Source of the DNA: an uncultured Lachnospiraceae bacterium
GTDB taxonomy: Bacteria > Bacillota > Clostridia > Lachnospirales > Lachnospiraceae
Length of the DNA stretch: 64,000 nucleotides
Direction: 5' to 3'
Assembly (NCBI GenBank): GCA_910588565.1
Contig: CAJUPF010000002.1
Span: 62,001-126,000, forward strand
A program made the translations under genes and the position numbers. Under the pieces are notes generated by a model. The model was not told the origin of the DNA, did not search any database, and saw nothing but the letters and a program-made list of their open reading frames with translations. How positions within the stretch are numbered: position 1 is the stretch's first letter; every line of letters starts with the position of its first letter. This document shows, piece after piece, positions 35,446 through 43,444 of the stretch.

Positions 35446-36471
35446 ATGACAAAGGAAACCATCGAACAGACAGACATTATCACCCTCACCAATGCAAACG
35501 GCACACAGGTAAAAGTCAGCGCTCTGGGCGCTACCGTTATGTCCTTTCTTTTTAAAGACAAAGACGGCATTCTGCGCGACGTTGTACTGGGCTATGACGC
35601 CCCCTCCGGCTACTTAGAACACAAAGCCGGATATTTTGGCGCGACGGTCGGCAGAAACGCCAACCGGATTGCAAATGCCAAATGCACGATAAGCGGCGCT
35701 GCCTATGAGCTTGAAGCCAACAGCGACCAGAACAACCTGCACAGCGGGACAAACGGCGTCAGCCACAAACTGTGGGAAGTTGAAAAACTAGACGAAGCTG
35801 CCAACAGTGTGACCCTGAAATTTTTCAGCGCGCATTTAGAGCAGGGTTTCCCCGGAAACATGACCATGCATGTTACATTTACCCTGACAGAGGATGATTC
35901 CCTGAAAATTGCATATGAAGCAGTATCCGATCAGGACACCATCGCCAACTTTACAAACCACAGCTATTTTAATCTTGCCGGCCATAACAGCGGCTGTATC
36001 GGAAAACAGAAATTAAAAATCTACTCCAAAGAAATTACACCGCTGACTGCAGCCCTTGTGCCTTCCGGAGAAATCCGCCAGGTAGCAGGCACGCCAATGG
36101 ATTTTACAGAATTTAAAGAAATCGGCAGGGATATTGACAAAGATTACGATCAGTTAAACATTGCCGGAGGCTACGATCACAATTATGTATTGGACAACAA
36201 CGGCAGACTGGCGCTTATGGCAGAAGCCGTATGCGAAGAAACCGGAATCCATCTACACGCTTATACCGATTGTCCGGGCGTGCAGTTTTACACAGGCAAT
36301 TTTATCAGCCCGCATACCGGAAAAGACGGCGCTGCCTATGACAAGCGCCATGCATTCTGCTTAGAATCCAACTATTGCCCCAATGCAATAAACATTCCGG
36401 AATTTCAATCTCCACTGTTAAAAGCAGGAGAAACCTACCATTCCGAAACGGTATACAGATTATCTCTCTAA
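35446..36471 (+). CDS. galM: Aldose 1-epimerase
   Basis: GalM interconverts alpha and beta anomers of aldoses such as galactose and glucose in the cytoplasm. The 341-residue beta-sandwich has the family motifs GYFGATVGRNANRIAN, NNLHSGTNGVSHKLW, FTNHSYFNLAGH (His of catalysis), GGYDHNYVL and PGVQFYTGNF. A Glu near CLESNYCPNAINI acts as catalytic base in the family. It is transcribed from its own promoter, divergent from the sensor operon. It is a general carbohydrate gene and may process sugars released by the neighbouring secreted glycosidase. Confidence 0.96.
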   Translation: MTKETIEQTDIITLTNANGTQVKVSALGATVMSFLFKDKDGILRDVVLGYDAPSGYLEHKAGYFGATVGRNANRIANAKCTISGAAYELEANSDQNNLHSGTNGVSHKLWEVEKLDEAANSVTLKFFSAHLEQGFPGNMTMHVTFTLTEDDSLKIAYEAVSDQDTIANFTNHSYFNLAGHNSGCIGKQKLKIYSKEITPLTAALVPSGEIRQVAGTPMDFTEFKEIGRDIDKDYDQLNIAGGYDHNYVLDNNGRLALMAEAVCEETGIHLHAYTDCPGVQFYTGNFISPHTGKDGAAYDKRHAFCLESNYCPNAINIPEFQSPLLKAGETYHSETVYRLSL

Positions 36472-36656
36472 GCAGCCGTCCGGCAATACCCCTCGGCATT
36501 GCAAAAGTCTGACAGCCCTGCGGCAGCCATGGAGCAAAGCCTTCGTCTGATGCTCTGACAGCGCCGCAGGACAGAACCTGCTGCGTGGCAGACGGTATAT
36601 GGCAGCGGGAAAACCTTCTGCCGTTTCTATATCTAATAAAGTCAGAAAGGAATCCT

Positions 36657-37991
36657 ATGAAAGCAGTTGGCATAATTGCAGAATACAATCCATTTCACAA
36701 CGGACATGCCTTTCAGATTCAAAAGGCCAGAGAACTATCTAATGCAGACTGCGTGGTCATTGCTATGAGCGGCAATTTTGTGCAGCGGGGCGCACCTGCC
36801 ATTCTGGATAAATTCAGCCGTACCGCTATGGCTCTTGCCGGCGGCGCCGATTTTGTCTTTGAACTCCCCGTGCTTTTTTCGACAGCTTCCGCAGAATATT
36901 TTGCCGCCGCAGGCATAGCGCTGTTAAATGCTTTAGGCTGCGTGGATTCTGTCTGCTTTGGAGCAGAAACGCCGGATCTGGCACTGCTGGGAGCTGCCGC
37001 CGCTATTCTGGCAGAAGAGCCCGAACTATACACCCAAACTCTCTCTGACTGCCTAAAGCAGGGCATATCATTTCCTTCCGCCAGAGAACAGGCTGTCCGT
37101 TTCTGTATGACGCAGACTATGGCAATACAGCAAACCAGGACAGATTCCCAACCCGGCATACCTTCCACGGTGCCATACCAAAACACATACAATGCGGCTG
37201 CCGAACATAACCAGAAACTTACTGCCATACTTCAGTCACCCAACAATATTCTTGCACTGGAATATATCAAAGCCCTGATCCGTCAGGGTTCTTCTATCCG
37301 GCCACTTCCAATCCAGCGCAGGGGCGCAGGTTATCACACGCCGGATTTAGGGCAGGAATACTGTTCCGCGTCCGCCATCCGCCGTCTTCTGCTGGAACCC
37401 TCCGCTTCTTATGATCTGGAAAAAACACTGAATGCCTATCTTCCCGAATCCGCCGCCCGGATACTTCTAGCCGCAGACGCCCATTTTATGACAGAACAGG
37501 ACTTTTCCCGTATGCTCTGTTACAAACTCTTAAGCGAGCGTGAAAACGGCTATGCCGGCTACGCCGACAGCTCCCCGGATCTGTCCAATAAAATTCTCCG
37601 TGCTCTGGAGGATTTTTCAGATTATCCGGGATTTTGCAAACGCTTAAAAAGCAAAGATATCACCTATACGCGCATCAGCCGCCTGCTGCTGCATATTTTA
37701 CTGAATATAAAAACTTCAGACTACGATTCCGGCAAATCCCGCGGTTTTATCCCCTATCTGCGCCTGCTGGGTTTTCAAAAAAAATCTTCTCCCCTGCTGC
37801 GTGAAATCCAAAAAAACTCTACTGTTCCGCTGATCATAAGGCCGGCAAGAGACAGCCAGATTCTTACGCCTCCCGCGGCAGATATCTTCCAGAAGGATCT
37901 GTTTGCTTCCGACTTATACTATGGAACACTGGCCCAGAAGCGCCACATTCCCTGGAAAAACGAATATCAAAGAGGCATTATCGTATATTAG
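36657..37991 (+). CDS. tmcAL: tRNA(Met) cytidine acetate ligase
   Basis: TmcAL (formerly YlbM) forms N4-acetylcytidine at the wobble base of elongator tRNA-Met using acetate and ATP. The 444-residue protein begins MKAVGIIAEYNPFHNGHAFQ, with the HNGH nucleotidyltransferase motif, followed by VIAMSGNFVQRGAPAILDKF and FELPVLFSTASAEYFA, all family hallmarks. EYCSASAIRRLL lies further on. The ATG at 36657 has AAAGGA six bases before it and gives the standard N-terminus. The 185-bp gap after galM holds GC-rich sequence with no clear signal. The next genes are two tRNAs on the other strand. Confidence 0.95.
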   Translation: MKAVGIIAEYNPFHNGHAFQIQKARELSNADCVVIAMSGNFVQRGAPAILDKFSRTAMALAGGADFVFELPVLFSTASAEYFAAAGIALLNALGCVDSVCFGAETPDLALLGAAAAILAEEPELYTQTLSDCLKQGISFPSAREQAVRFCMTQTMAIQQTRTDSQPGIPSTVPYQNTYNAAAEHNQKLTAILQSPNNILALEYIKALIRQGSSIRPLPIQRRGAGYHTPDLGQEYCSASAIRRLLLEPSASYDLEKTLNAYLPESAARILLAADAHFMTEQDFSRMLCYKLLSERENGYAGYADSSPDLSNKILRALEDFSDYPGFCKRLKSKDITYTRISRLLLHILLNIKTSDYDSGKSRGFIPYLRLLGFQKKSSPLLREIQKNSTVPLIIRPARDSQILTPPAADIFQKDLFASDLYYGTLAQKRHIPWKNEYQRGIIVY

Positions 37992-38083
37992 GCAGTAATT
38001 CCGCCTTCCACTGAACACTATGGCTCCAGGCTGCTCCGCACGCGGGTAATCGAATATCATGTATTTCCATCATCCATACACAC

Positions 38084-38119
38084 AAAAAACAGCTTCGGAA
38101 TACTCCAAAGCTGTTTTTT
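38084..38119. terminator. Bidirectional intrinsic terminator
   Basis: AAAAAACAGCTT and AAGCTGTTTTTT form a 12-bp stem with T tracts in both directions. It lies 92 bases beyond tmcAL and directly downstream of the tRNA-Leu gene on the minus strand. Confidence 0.9.
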
Positions 38120-38123
38120 ATCA

Positions 38124-38207
38124 TGCCCGTGACCGGAATCGAACCGGTACTGTATTGCTACAACAGGATTTTAAGTCCTGCGCGTCTGCCAGTTCCGCCA
38201 CACGGGC
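38124..38207 (-). tRNA. tRNA-Leu (anticodon TAA)
   Basis: The acceptor arms GCCCGTG and CACGGGC pair. The anticodon loop is CTTAAAA with TAA inside a CAGGA/TCCTG stem. The long variable arm is that of a class II tRNA, and GGTTCGATTCC is the T arm. The 3' CCA is not encoded; the cca gene at 53471 could add it. It is the second gene of a two-tRNA unit. Confidence 0.96.
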
Positions 38208-38225
38208 GTCTCTATTCAATTACAA

Positions 38226-38307
38226 TGGGCAGAGGTGGATTCGAACCACCGAAGCAATTTGCAGCAGATTTACAGTCTGTCCCCTTTGGCCACTCGGGAA
38301 TCTGCCC
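38226..38307 (-). tRNA. tRNA-Tyr (anticodon GTA)
   Basis: The acceptor arms GGGCAGA and TCTGCCC pair. The anticodon loop CTGTAAA holds GTA. A long variable arm (class II, as for bacterial tRNA-Tyr) and T arm GGTTCGAATCC follow. CCA is not encoded. It lies 18 bases upstream of tRNA-Leu on the same strand, behind a consensus promoter. Confidence 0.96.
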
Positions 38308-38312
38308 ATTTC

Positions 38313-38354
38313 TCCTGTCAGACCACATCCAAATGCCTAAATGCTCTGACAGGA
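38313..38354 (-). repeat. 10-bp inverted repeat in the tRNA leader
   Basis: TCCTGTCAGA and TCTGACAGGA are perfect complements between the -10 box and tRNA-Tyr. The transcript would begin at about the first arm, so it could form a 5' hairpin in the precursor, perhaps a processing signal. Confidence 0.55.
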
Positions 38355-38358
38355 AAAA

Positions 38359-38387
38359 ATTATAGCACAAATACATTCCGCTTTCAA
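38359..38387 (-). promoter_or_regulatory. Consensus promoter of the tRNA-Tyr/tRNA-Leu unit
   Basis: TTGAAA, exactly 17 bases, then TATAAT with an upstream TGC (extended -10), about 50 bases before tRNA-Tyr. This is near-consensus for the housekeeping sigma factor. Confidence 0.9.
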
Positions 38388-38427
38388 GCCATTTTGAAAA
38401 TTTTTCTATTTCATCATAACATTCAGT

Positions 38428-38486
38428 GTTACATTTCACATCCACGCCAGTTTTTGCGAGTATTTCGTATCATCTGGTGTGAAATG
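38428..38486. repeat. Dispersed ~55-bp repeat, copy A
   Basis: It begins GTTACATTTCACA and includes CACGCCAGTTT and CATCTGG. About 80 percent of bases match copy B at 56655. CATTTCACA and TGTGAAATG at its ends, with CCAG/CTGG inside, allow a hairpin. The ~220-bp gap between the tRNA promoter and the GH13 gene holds little else. Confidence 0.6.
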
Positions 38487-38622
38487 CAACCATTCAGTTA
38501 CACTTCATCTGTGTGTCGCTATCCTTCAACAGCCAGCTCAGAGAGAGACTGGCTCTGAGCGTCCCCCTTGAACCCCCTCACCAGCGCACCCACACCCACG
38601 CCACCAGCAAAAACTTCACCTT

Positions 38623-40725
38623 CTACACCCTCTCCAATATCACCGCCGACTTCCCCTGCAGCGTCACATGAATAATCCCTTTATCCGCATAATATGTCTC
38701 CGGCATCAGAGAATACCCTTTCTCTGTCGTAACAATCAGCCTGCTCATCACCGCTTCTTCCGGCACCCCCGCAGCCAGAATATTCAGCTCCTTACTCCGT
38801 TCCGCCTCATCATTATTCACAAGAATCACAAACTGCTGTTCCCGGTTAAACCTCGCATAACACAACAGCTGATCCTCACTGTCCAGAAACTGGAACGATC
38901 CCGTACGAAACGCTTCATTCTCCCGGTGAATCCGAATCAGTTCCCGATGCAGATCAATCAACTCCCAGTTCTCCCGTCCCCATGGATATGTCCTTCTGCT
39001 GTCCGGATCTGTAAATCCGCAGAGCCCCGCCTCATCTCCATAATACAATGTCGGCGCTCCCGGCCAGGTCATCTGCACCAGAACCGCTTCCCGCATAATA
39101 CCAAAATCCACGCCTTCACTTGCTGCCGCAGCCCCCAGATACTCCTTCCGCCCGGCCTTATGATTCGTCCTTGTCAAAAATCTGGAATGATCATGATTGG
39201 AAAGCTGGTTCATTGAACACAACAGCGAAGGCGTCATAAAGCTGCTCATATAATGCCGCATCGCTCCTTCAAAATCACTGATTTTCCCAATCAGATCCGG
39301 CCGGAACTCATCACTGTGTTTCTCCATTCCTGTCAAAAACCAGGTCAGCGGCTCCATAAACGCCACATAATTCATAATCGTGTCCCACTCGTCGCCGGAT
39401 AACCATTCCCTGGGATCTCCATAATGCTCTCCCAGAATCACCGCATCCGGATTCGCTTCCTTGACTGCGCCACGGAAATCCCGCCAAAATTTATGGTTAA
39501 ACTCCCTGCTGTGTCCCAGATCTTCCGCCACATCCAGCCTCCAGCCGTCACAACAGTACGGTTCCGATACCCATTTTTTTGCAATCCGCAAAATATCCTG
39601 ATATAACGCTTTTGAGCCTTCGTAATTCAGTTTTGGAAGCGTATCATGTCCCCACCAGCCTTCATAATTCTCCCGCGGCCATCCGCTGCCTTCCTCTTTG
39701 AAATTGAAGTAACTGCGGTAAGGACTCTCCTTTGAAACAAACGCTCCCAGTTCAAAACCTTCCTTGTCCTCATAAATCCGTTCCCGATCCATCCAGCAGT
39801 TAAAAGAACCACAATGGTTAAATACTCCGTCGAGGATGATCTTCATTCCCCGCGCATGTACTTCTTTTACAAAATCGGCAAAAAAATCATTGCTGGCTTT
39901 CAGATTCCTCTGATTGGTAACACGGCAGCTGTAACGCGTCGCCTTCCGGTTGTCCCGTTCTCCTTCTGTCAGAAGTTCTCCCTTATCTTCTACGATTTTT
40001 CCCAGATGCGGATCGATATGGTCATAATCCTGAATATCGTATTTATGATTGGAGGGCGATACAAAAATCGGATTAAAATAAATCACCTCAACACCCAGAT
40101 CCGACAAATAATCCAATTTCTGGCGCACGCCTTCAATGTCTCCGCCGTAGAATTCCCCGACGCTGAAATCTTTGGGCGGTTTTCCCCACTCTTCCTCCGG
40201 TACCCGTTCACTTAAGGTCCGAATATAAAAATATTCCCGATCTAATACATCGTTTGTTTTATCCCCATTATAAAAGCGATCCACCATAATCTGGTACATA
40301 ATGGCTCCTTTTGCCCAGTCAGGCGTAGAAAATCCCGGTACAATCTGAAAAAGATAATTGTTTCTAATATCCTGTGTCACGCCAAAACGATCATAACGGC
40401 AGATCAGGTGCCCGGATATAATTTCAAAATAATAGCGGAACGGCCTTGTACCGAGCGTAATTTCTACCGCATAATAATCAAACGTTTCATCCCACTCTGA
40501 CAGATGCATCCCATACCGCTCTGTTCCGGTACATACCCAGACGTTATCCACATTATTTCTTGCAGTCCGGAACCGAATTGTTACGGTATCATTTTCTTTT
40601 GGTTCCGGAGGCGTCCTGTAGTCCTTTGTTCCATCCGAAAACAGCGCGTGCTTACGCAACACCGGACGCATCTGCATCATATACTGCTGTACTTTATTTG
40701 ATTCACGCATAGATTGGTACTTCAT
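38623..40725 (-). CDS. GH13 alpha-glycosidase (neopullulanase/maltogenic-amylase type)
   Basis: This 700-residue cytosolic enzyme (no signal peptide) hydrolyses alpha-glucans or maltodextrins. An N-terminal CBM34-like beta domain (about 40-130; VTIRFRTARNNVDNVWVCTG) precedes the TIM barrel. The catalytic residues are visible: nucleophile in CDGWRLDVAEDL near 397, acid/base in AVILGEHYGDP near 431, and transition-state Asp in LSNHDHSRFL near 508. GVFNHCGSFN is conserved region I, and a C-terminal beta domain follows. The CBM34 plus GH13_20-like order suggests neopullulanase, cyclomaltodextrinase or maltogenic amylase. The gene stands alone; a 13-bp palindrome overlaps its expected -35 region. 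Confidence 0.93.
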   Translation of the reverse strand: MKYQSMRESNKVQQYMMQMRPVLRKHALFSDGTKDYRTPPEPKENDTVTIRFRTARNNVDNVWVCTGTERYGMHLSEWDETFDYYAVEITLGTRPFRYYFEIISGHLICRYDRFGVTQDIRNNYLFQIVPGFSTPDWAKGAIMYQIMVDRFYNGDKTNDVLDREYFYIRTLSERVPEEEWGKPPKDFSVGEFYGGDIEGVRQKLDYLSDLGVEVIYFNPIFVSPSNHKYDIQDYDHIDPHLGKIVEDKGELLTEGERDNRKATRYSCRVTNQRNLKASNDFFADFVKEVHARGMKIILDGVFNHCGSFNCWMDRERIYEDKEGFELGAFVSKESPYRSYFNFKEEGSGWPRENYEGWWGHDTLPKLNYEGSKALYQDILRIAKKWVSEPYCCDGWRLDVAEDLGHSREFNHKFWRDFRGAVKEANPDAVILGEHYGDPREWLSGDEWDTIMNYVAFMEPLTWFLTGMEKHSDEFRPDLIGKISDFEGAMRHYMSSFMTPSLLCSMNQLSNHDHSRFLTRTNHKAGRKEYLGAAAASEGVDFGIMREAVLVQMTWPGAPTLYYGDEAGLCGFTDPDSRRTYPWGRENWELIDLHRELIRIHRENEAFRTGSFQFLDSEDQLLCYARFNREQQFVILVNNDEAERSKELNILAAGVPEEAVMSRLIVTTEKGYSLMPETYYADKGIIHVTLQGKSAVILERV

Positions 40726-40765
40726 AATCGTTTCCTCTTTCCTTCAGCTCTTTTTTGATATATTT

Positions 40766-40805
40766 ATTATATGCCCAAAGGGCTTTCTATCTTGCCTGCC
40801 AGGCA
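40766..40805 (-). promoter_or_regulatory. Possible promoter and operator of GH13 gene
   Basis: A TATAAT -10 box (40766-40771) lies about 40 bases upstream of the GH13 start codon. No good -35 is seen, but the palindrome TGCCTG-C-CAGGCA (40793-40805) occupies that position, as an operator would. Confidence 0.4.
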
Positions 40806-40830
40806 GCTGTCCCTTTACCAGTGCAAAAAA

Positions 40831-40854
40831 AAAGACAGCTTTACCGCTATCTTT
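40831..40854. terminator. Intrinsic terminator downstream of ftsH
   Basis: In minus-strand RNA AAAGAUAGC and GCUGUCUUU pair (one G-U), and a run of nine Ts follows. T tracts flank it on both sides, so it could work in both directions. It is the likely end of the tilS-hpt-ftsH transcript. Confidence 0.8.
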
Positions 40855-41042
40855 TTTAGGAGAAGGTGTTTTTACTATGGGGTATAATAAAAACGATATA
40901 TAATGTATTGGGGGTTTTACAGGTATTATAATAGCACTGCCAACAGAATAAGTGTACACAAACATCACAAAAATTCCGCCGCTTTTTTATGCATCTTATA
41001 CAAATCCTGAGGCAGTACACTGTTTCCCCTCCTGCTGACACA

Positions 41043-41089
41043 TATACCCGGATTCTCTTCTGCAGCCATGCTGTTCCGCCACGGGTATA
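41043..41089. other. Nested inverted repeat directly after ftsH
   Basis: TATACCCG and CGGGTATA (8 bp) enclose an inner CAGC-CAT-GCTG hairpin. It lies a few bases past the ftsH stop. The remaining ~190 bases up to the terminator are AT-rich, with no convincing gene. Confidence 0.4.
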
Positions 41090-41093
41090 CAAG

Positions 41094-42905
41094 CTACTCA
41101 AAAAGCGCTTCAAACTCTTCTCTGCTAATCTTCTCTTTCTCCAATAAAAGACTGGCACATTGGTTTAACACATCTTCGTGTTCCTGTATGATTTTTTTCG
41201 CCTTTATATAACATTCATCAATAATCCGCTTTACTTCTTCATCAATCCGAGTCGCCACACTTTCTCCATATCCTCTGGTATGGGCAAGATCTCTTCCAAT
41301 AAAAACTTCATCGTCATCACTGTCATAATTGATCAGCCCTACATTCTCCGACATGCCATATTTTGTCACCATAGCTTTGGCCATCTGAGTCGCCTGCTTG
41401 ATATCCTGGGACGCGCCTGTGGTAATATCGTCAAATATCATTTCTTCCGCCACTCGCCCGCCAAGATCCACCACAATTTCCTGCAGCATACGGCCTCTTG
41501 TATTAAACATCTCGTCATTTTCATTTAAGGGCATGGTATAACCCGCCGCCCCTGCTCCAGTGGGAATAATCGATACGGAATACACCGGCCCCACATCCGG
41601 CAGCACATGGAACAAAATCGCATGCCCCGCTTCGTGGAACGCCGTAATCCGTTTCTCTTTTTCACTGATAATGCGGCTCTTTTTCTCCGCGCCTATCCCG
41701 ACTTTCACAAAAGATTTGCGGATATCGCTTTGAACAATATAAGCTCTGTCCTCTTTTGCCGCATTGATTGCAGCTTCATTTAACAGATTTTCCAGATCCG
41801 CCCCGGTAAATCCGGCTGTAGTCTGGGCAATCTGTTTTAAGTTTACATCGTCGCCCAGCGGCTTATTCTTGGCATGTACGTTTAAAATCTCTTCTCTTCC
41901 GCCAATGTCCGGACGGCCTACATGAATTTTACGGTCAAACCTGCCCGGGCGCATAATCGCCGGATCTAAAATATCCACACGGTTTGTAGCCGCCATAACG
42001 ATAATACCTTCATTTACGCCAAACCCGTCCATTTCCACAAGCATCTGGTTTAAGGTCTGCTCACGCTCATCATGGCCCCCGCCCATTCCGGTACCCCTGC
42101 GCCTTGCCACAGCGTCAATTTCATCAATAAACACAATACAGGGCGCATTCTTCTTGGCTTCTTCAAACAAATCCCGGACGCGGGAAGCGCCGACGCCGAC
42201 AAACATTTCCACAAAGTCAGAACCGGAAATACTGAAAAACGGAACGCCCGCTTCTCCCGCCACCGCCTTTGCCAGCAATGTCTTACCGGTACCCGGAGGC
42301 CCTACTAAAAGAACTCCCTTGGGGATTCTTGCACCCAGGCGAATATATTTGCGCGGAGCTTTTAAGAAATCCACCAGCTCTTCGAGTTCTTCTTTTTCCT
42401 CCCGAAGGCCTGCAACGCCTGCGAAATTCATCTTGTTATCCCCGCTGGACAGCTTCGCGCGGCTCTTGCCGAAATTCATCATCTTATTGCCGCCTCCGCC
42501 CGCCGCCGCCTGGTTGCTCATAATCATAAATAAAATAAACATCGTCGCCAGTACAATCAATAACGGAAGCAGATTTAAAATCCAGCTTTCCGGCGGAACA
42601 TCGGACAGGTAATAATTCTGATACCCCCTTTCATCCAGCAGATCCTGGATCTCGTTGACATCCGATACATGTAATTCTTTTGTCATATTATCTTTTAAGC
42701 GGATATTCACAATACCCGTCGGAATTTCCCGGTTCTGTTCAATTTCAATATATACGACTTCGTCGTTTTCCAATGCAGCCTCAAACTCTGCCATATTATA
42801 TGCGTTTGCCGCACCTTGTCTTGCGTCCAGCATCAGCCAGACGATTACGACAACGACGACAAGCAGCGCATAGAATCCAAATCCTCTATAACTACGCTTC
42901 TTCAA
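41094..42905 (-). CDS. ftsH: ATP-dependent zinc metalloprotease FtsH
   Basis: FtsH extracts and degrades membrane and cytosolic proteins as a membrane-bound hexamer. The 603-residue protein has TM1 near 9-25, a short external domain, TM2 near 110-130, and the AAA+ module with Walker A GPPGTGKT near 205, Walker B IVFIDEIDAV and the second region of homology NRVDILDPAIMRPGRFDRKI. The zinc motif HEAGH lies near 429. The start codon is TTG at 42905, seven bases after AGGAGG; no better start is present. A low-efficiency start may limit dosage. It ends the conserved tilS-hpt-ftsH cluster. Confidence 0.98.
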   Translation of the reverse strand: MKKRSYRGFGFYALLVVVVVIVWLMLDARQGAANAYNMAEFEAALENDEVVYIEIEQNREIPTGIVNIRLKDNMTKELHVSDVNEIQDLLDERGYQNYYLSDVPPESWILNLLPLLIVLATMFILFMIMSNQAAAGGGGNKMMNFGKSRAKLSSGDNKMNFAGVAGLREEKEELEELVDFLKAPRKYIRLGARIPKGVLLVGPPGTGKTLLAKAVAGEAGVPFFSISGSDFVEMFVGVGASRVRDLFEEAKKNAPCIVFIDEIDAVARRRGTGMGGGHDEREQTLNQMLVEMDGFGVNEGIIVMAATNRVDILDPAIMRPGRFDRKIHVGRPDIGGREEILNVHAKNKPLGDDVNLKQIAQTTAGFTGADLENLLNEAAINAAKEDRAYIVQSDIRKSFVKVGIGAEKKSRIISEKEKRITAFHEAGHAILFHVLPDVGPVYSVSIIPTGAGAAGYTMPLNENDEMFNTRGRMLQEIVVDLGGRVAEEMIFDDITTGASQDIKQATQMAKAMVTKYGMSENVGLINYDSDDDEVFIGRDLAHTRGYGESVATRIDEEVKRIIDECYIKAKKIIQEHEDVLNQCASLLLEKEKISREEFEALFE

Positions 42906-42919
42906 CGATAAACCTCCTG

Positions 42920-43444
42920 TCAGTCTAATTCTACCACACCGATATAGGGCAGATTCCTGTATTTCTGTGCATAATCAAGGCCGTAACCTACTACAAAATC
43001 ATCTGGTATGCAAAAGCAGGTATAGTCCACATTTACATTTACCACGCGCCGTTCCGGCTTATCCAGCAGCGTACACAGCTTTAAGCTTCTGGGATTTTTA
43101 TTGCCCAGATATTCCAGGAGGTAACTGAGTGTCCTGCCGGAATCCACTATGTCCTCCACAAGAAGCACATCTTTTCCATCAATCGCCTGATCCAAATCTT
43201 TGACAATCTTTACTACGCCGCTGGATTTGGTATCCGAACCATAGCTGGAGACGGACAGGAAATCCATCGAAACCGGAATGGTCAGCCGTTTCGCAAGTTC
43301 ACAGGTAAAAAATACGCCTCCCTTTAATACGCAGAGCAAATGCACCTGTTTTCCATTATAATCTTCGCTGATGATTTTTGCTATCTCATTAATCTTTGCA
43401 TCTACTTCCTCTTCTGATAATAATACACGAATTGTCTCACTCAT
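42920..43444 (-). CDS. hpt: Hypoxanthine phosphoribosyltransferase
   Basis: Hpt salvages hypoxanthine and guanine to IMP and GMP using PRPP in the cytoplasm. The 174-residue protein carries the PRPP-binding motif VLLVEDIVDSGRTL, plus VHLLCVLKGGVFF near the N-terminus and DFVVGYGLDYAQKYRNLPYIGV at the C-terminus, all diagnostic. Its start overlaps the tilS stop by four bases, and ftsH follows 15 bases later. This order is conserved across Firmicutes. Confidence 0.97.
   Translation of the reverse strand: MSETIRVLLSEEEVDAKINEIAKIISEDYNGKQVHLLCVLKGGVFFTCELAKRLTIPVSMDFLSVSSYGSDTKSSGVVKIVKDLDQAIDGKDVLLVEDIVDSGRTLSYLLEYLGNKNPRSLKLCTLLDKPERRVVNVNVDYTCFCIPDDFVVGYGLDYAQKYRNLPYIGVVELD

Noticed and set aside
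40856..41158. Minus-strand frame of 100 codons overlapping the ftsH end
   Set aside because: It has no family pattern, unusual composition and no ribosome-binding site; it includes the terminator region.
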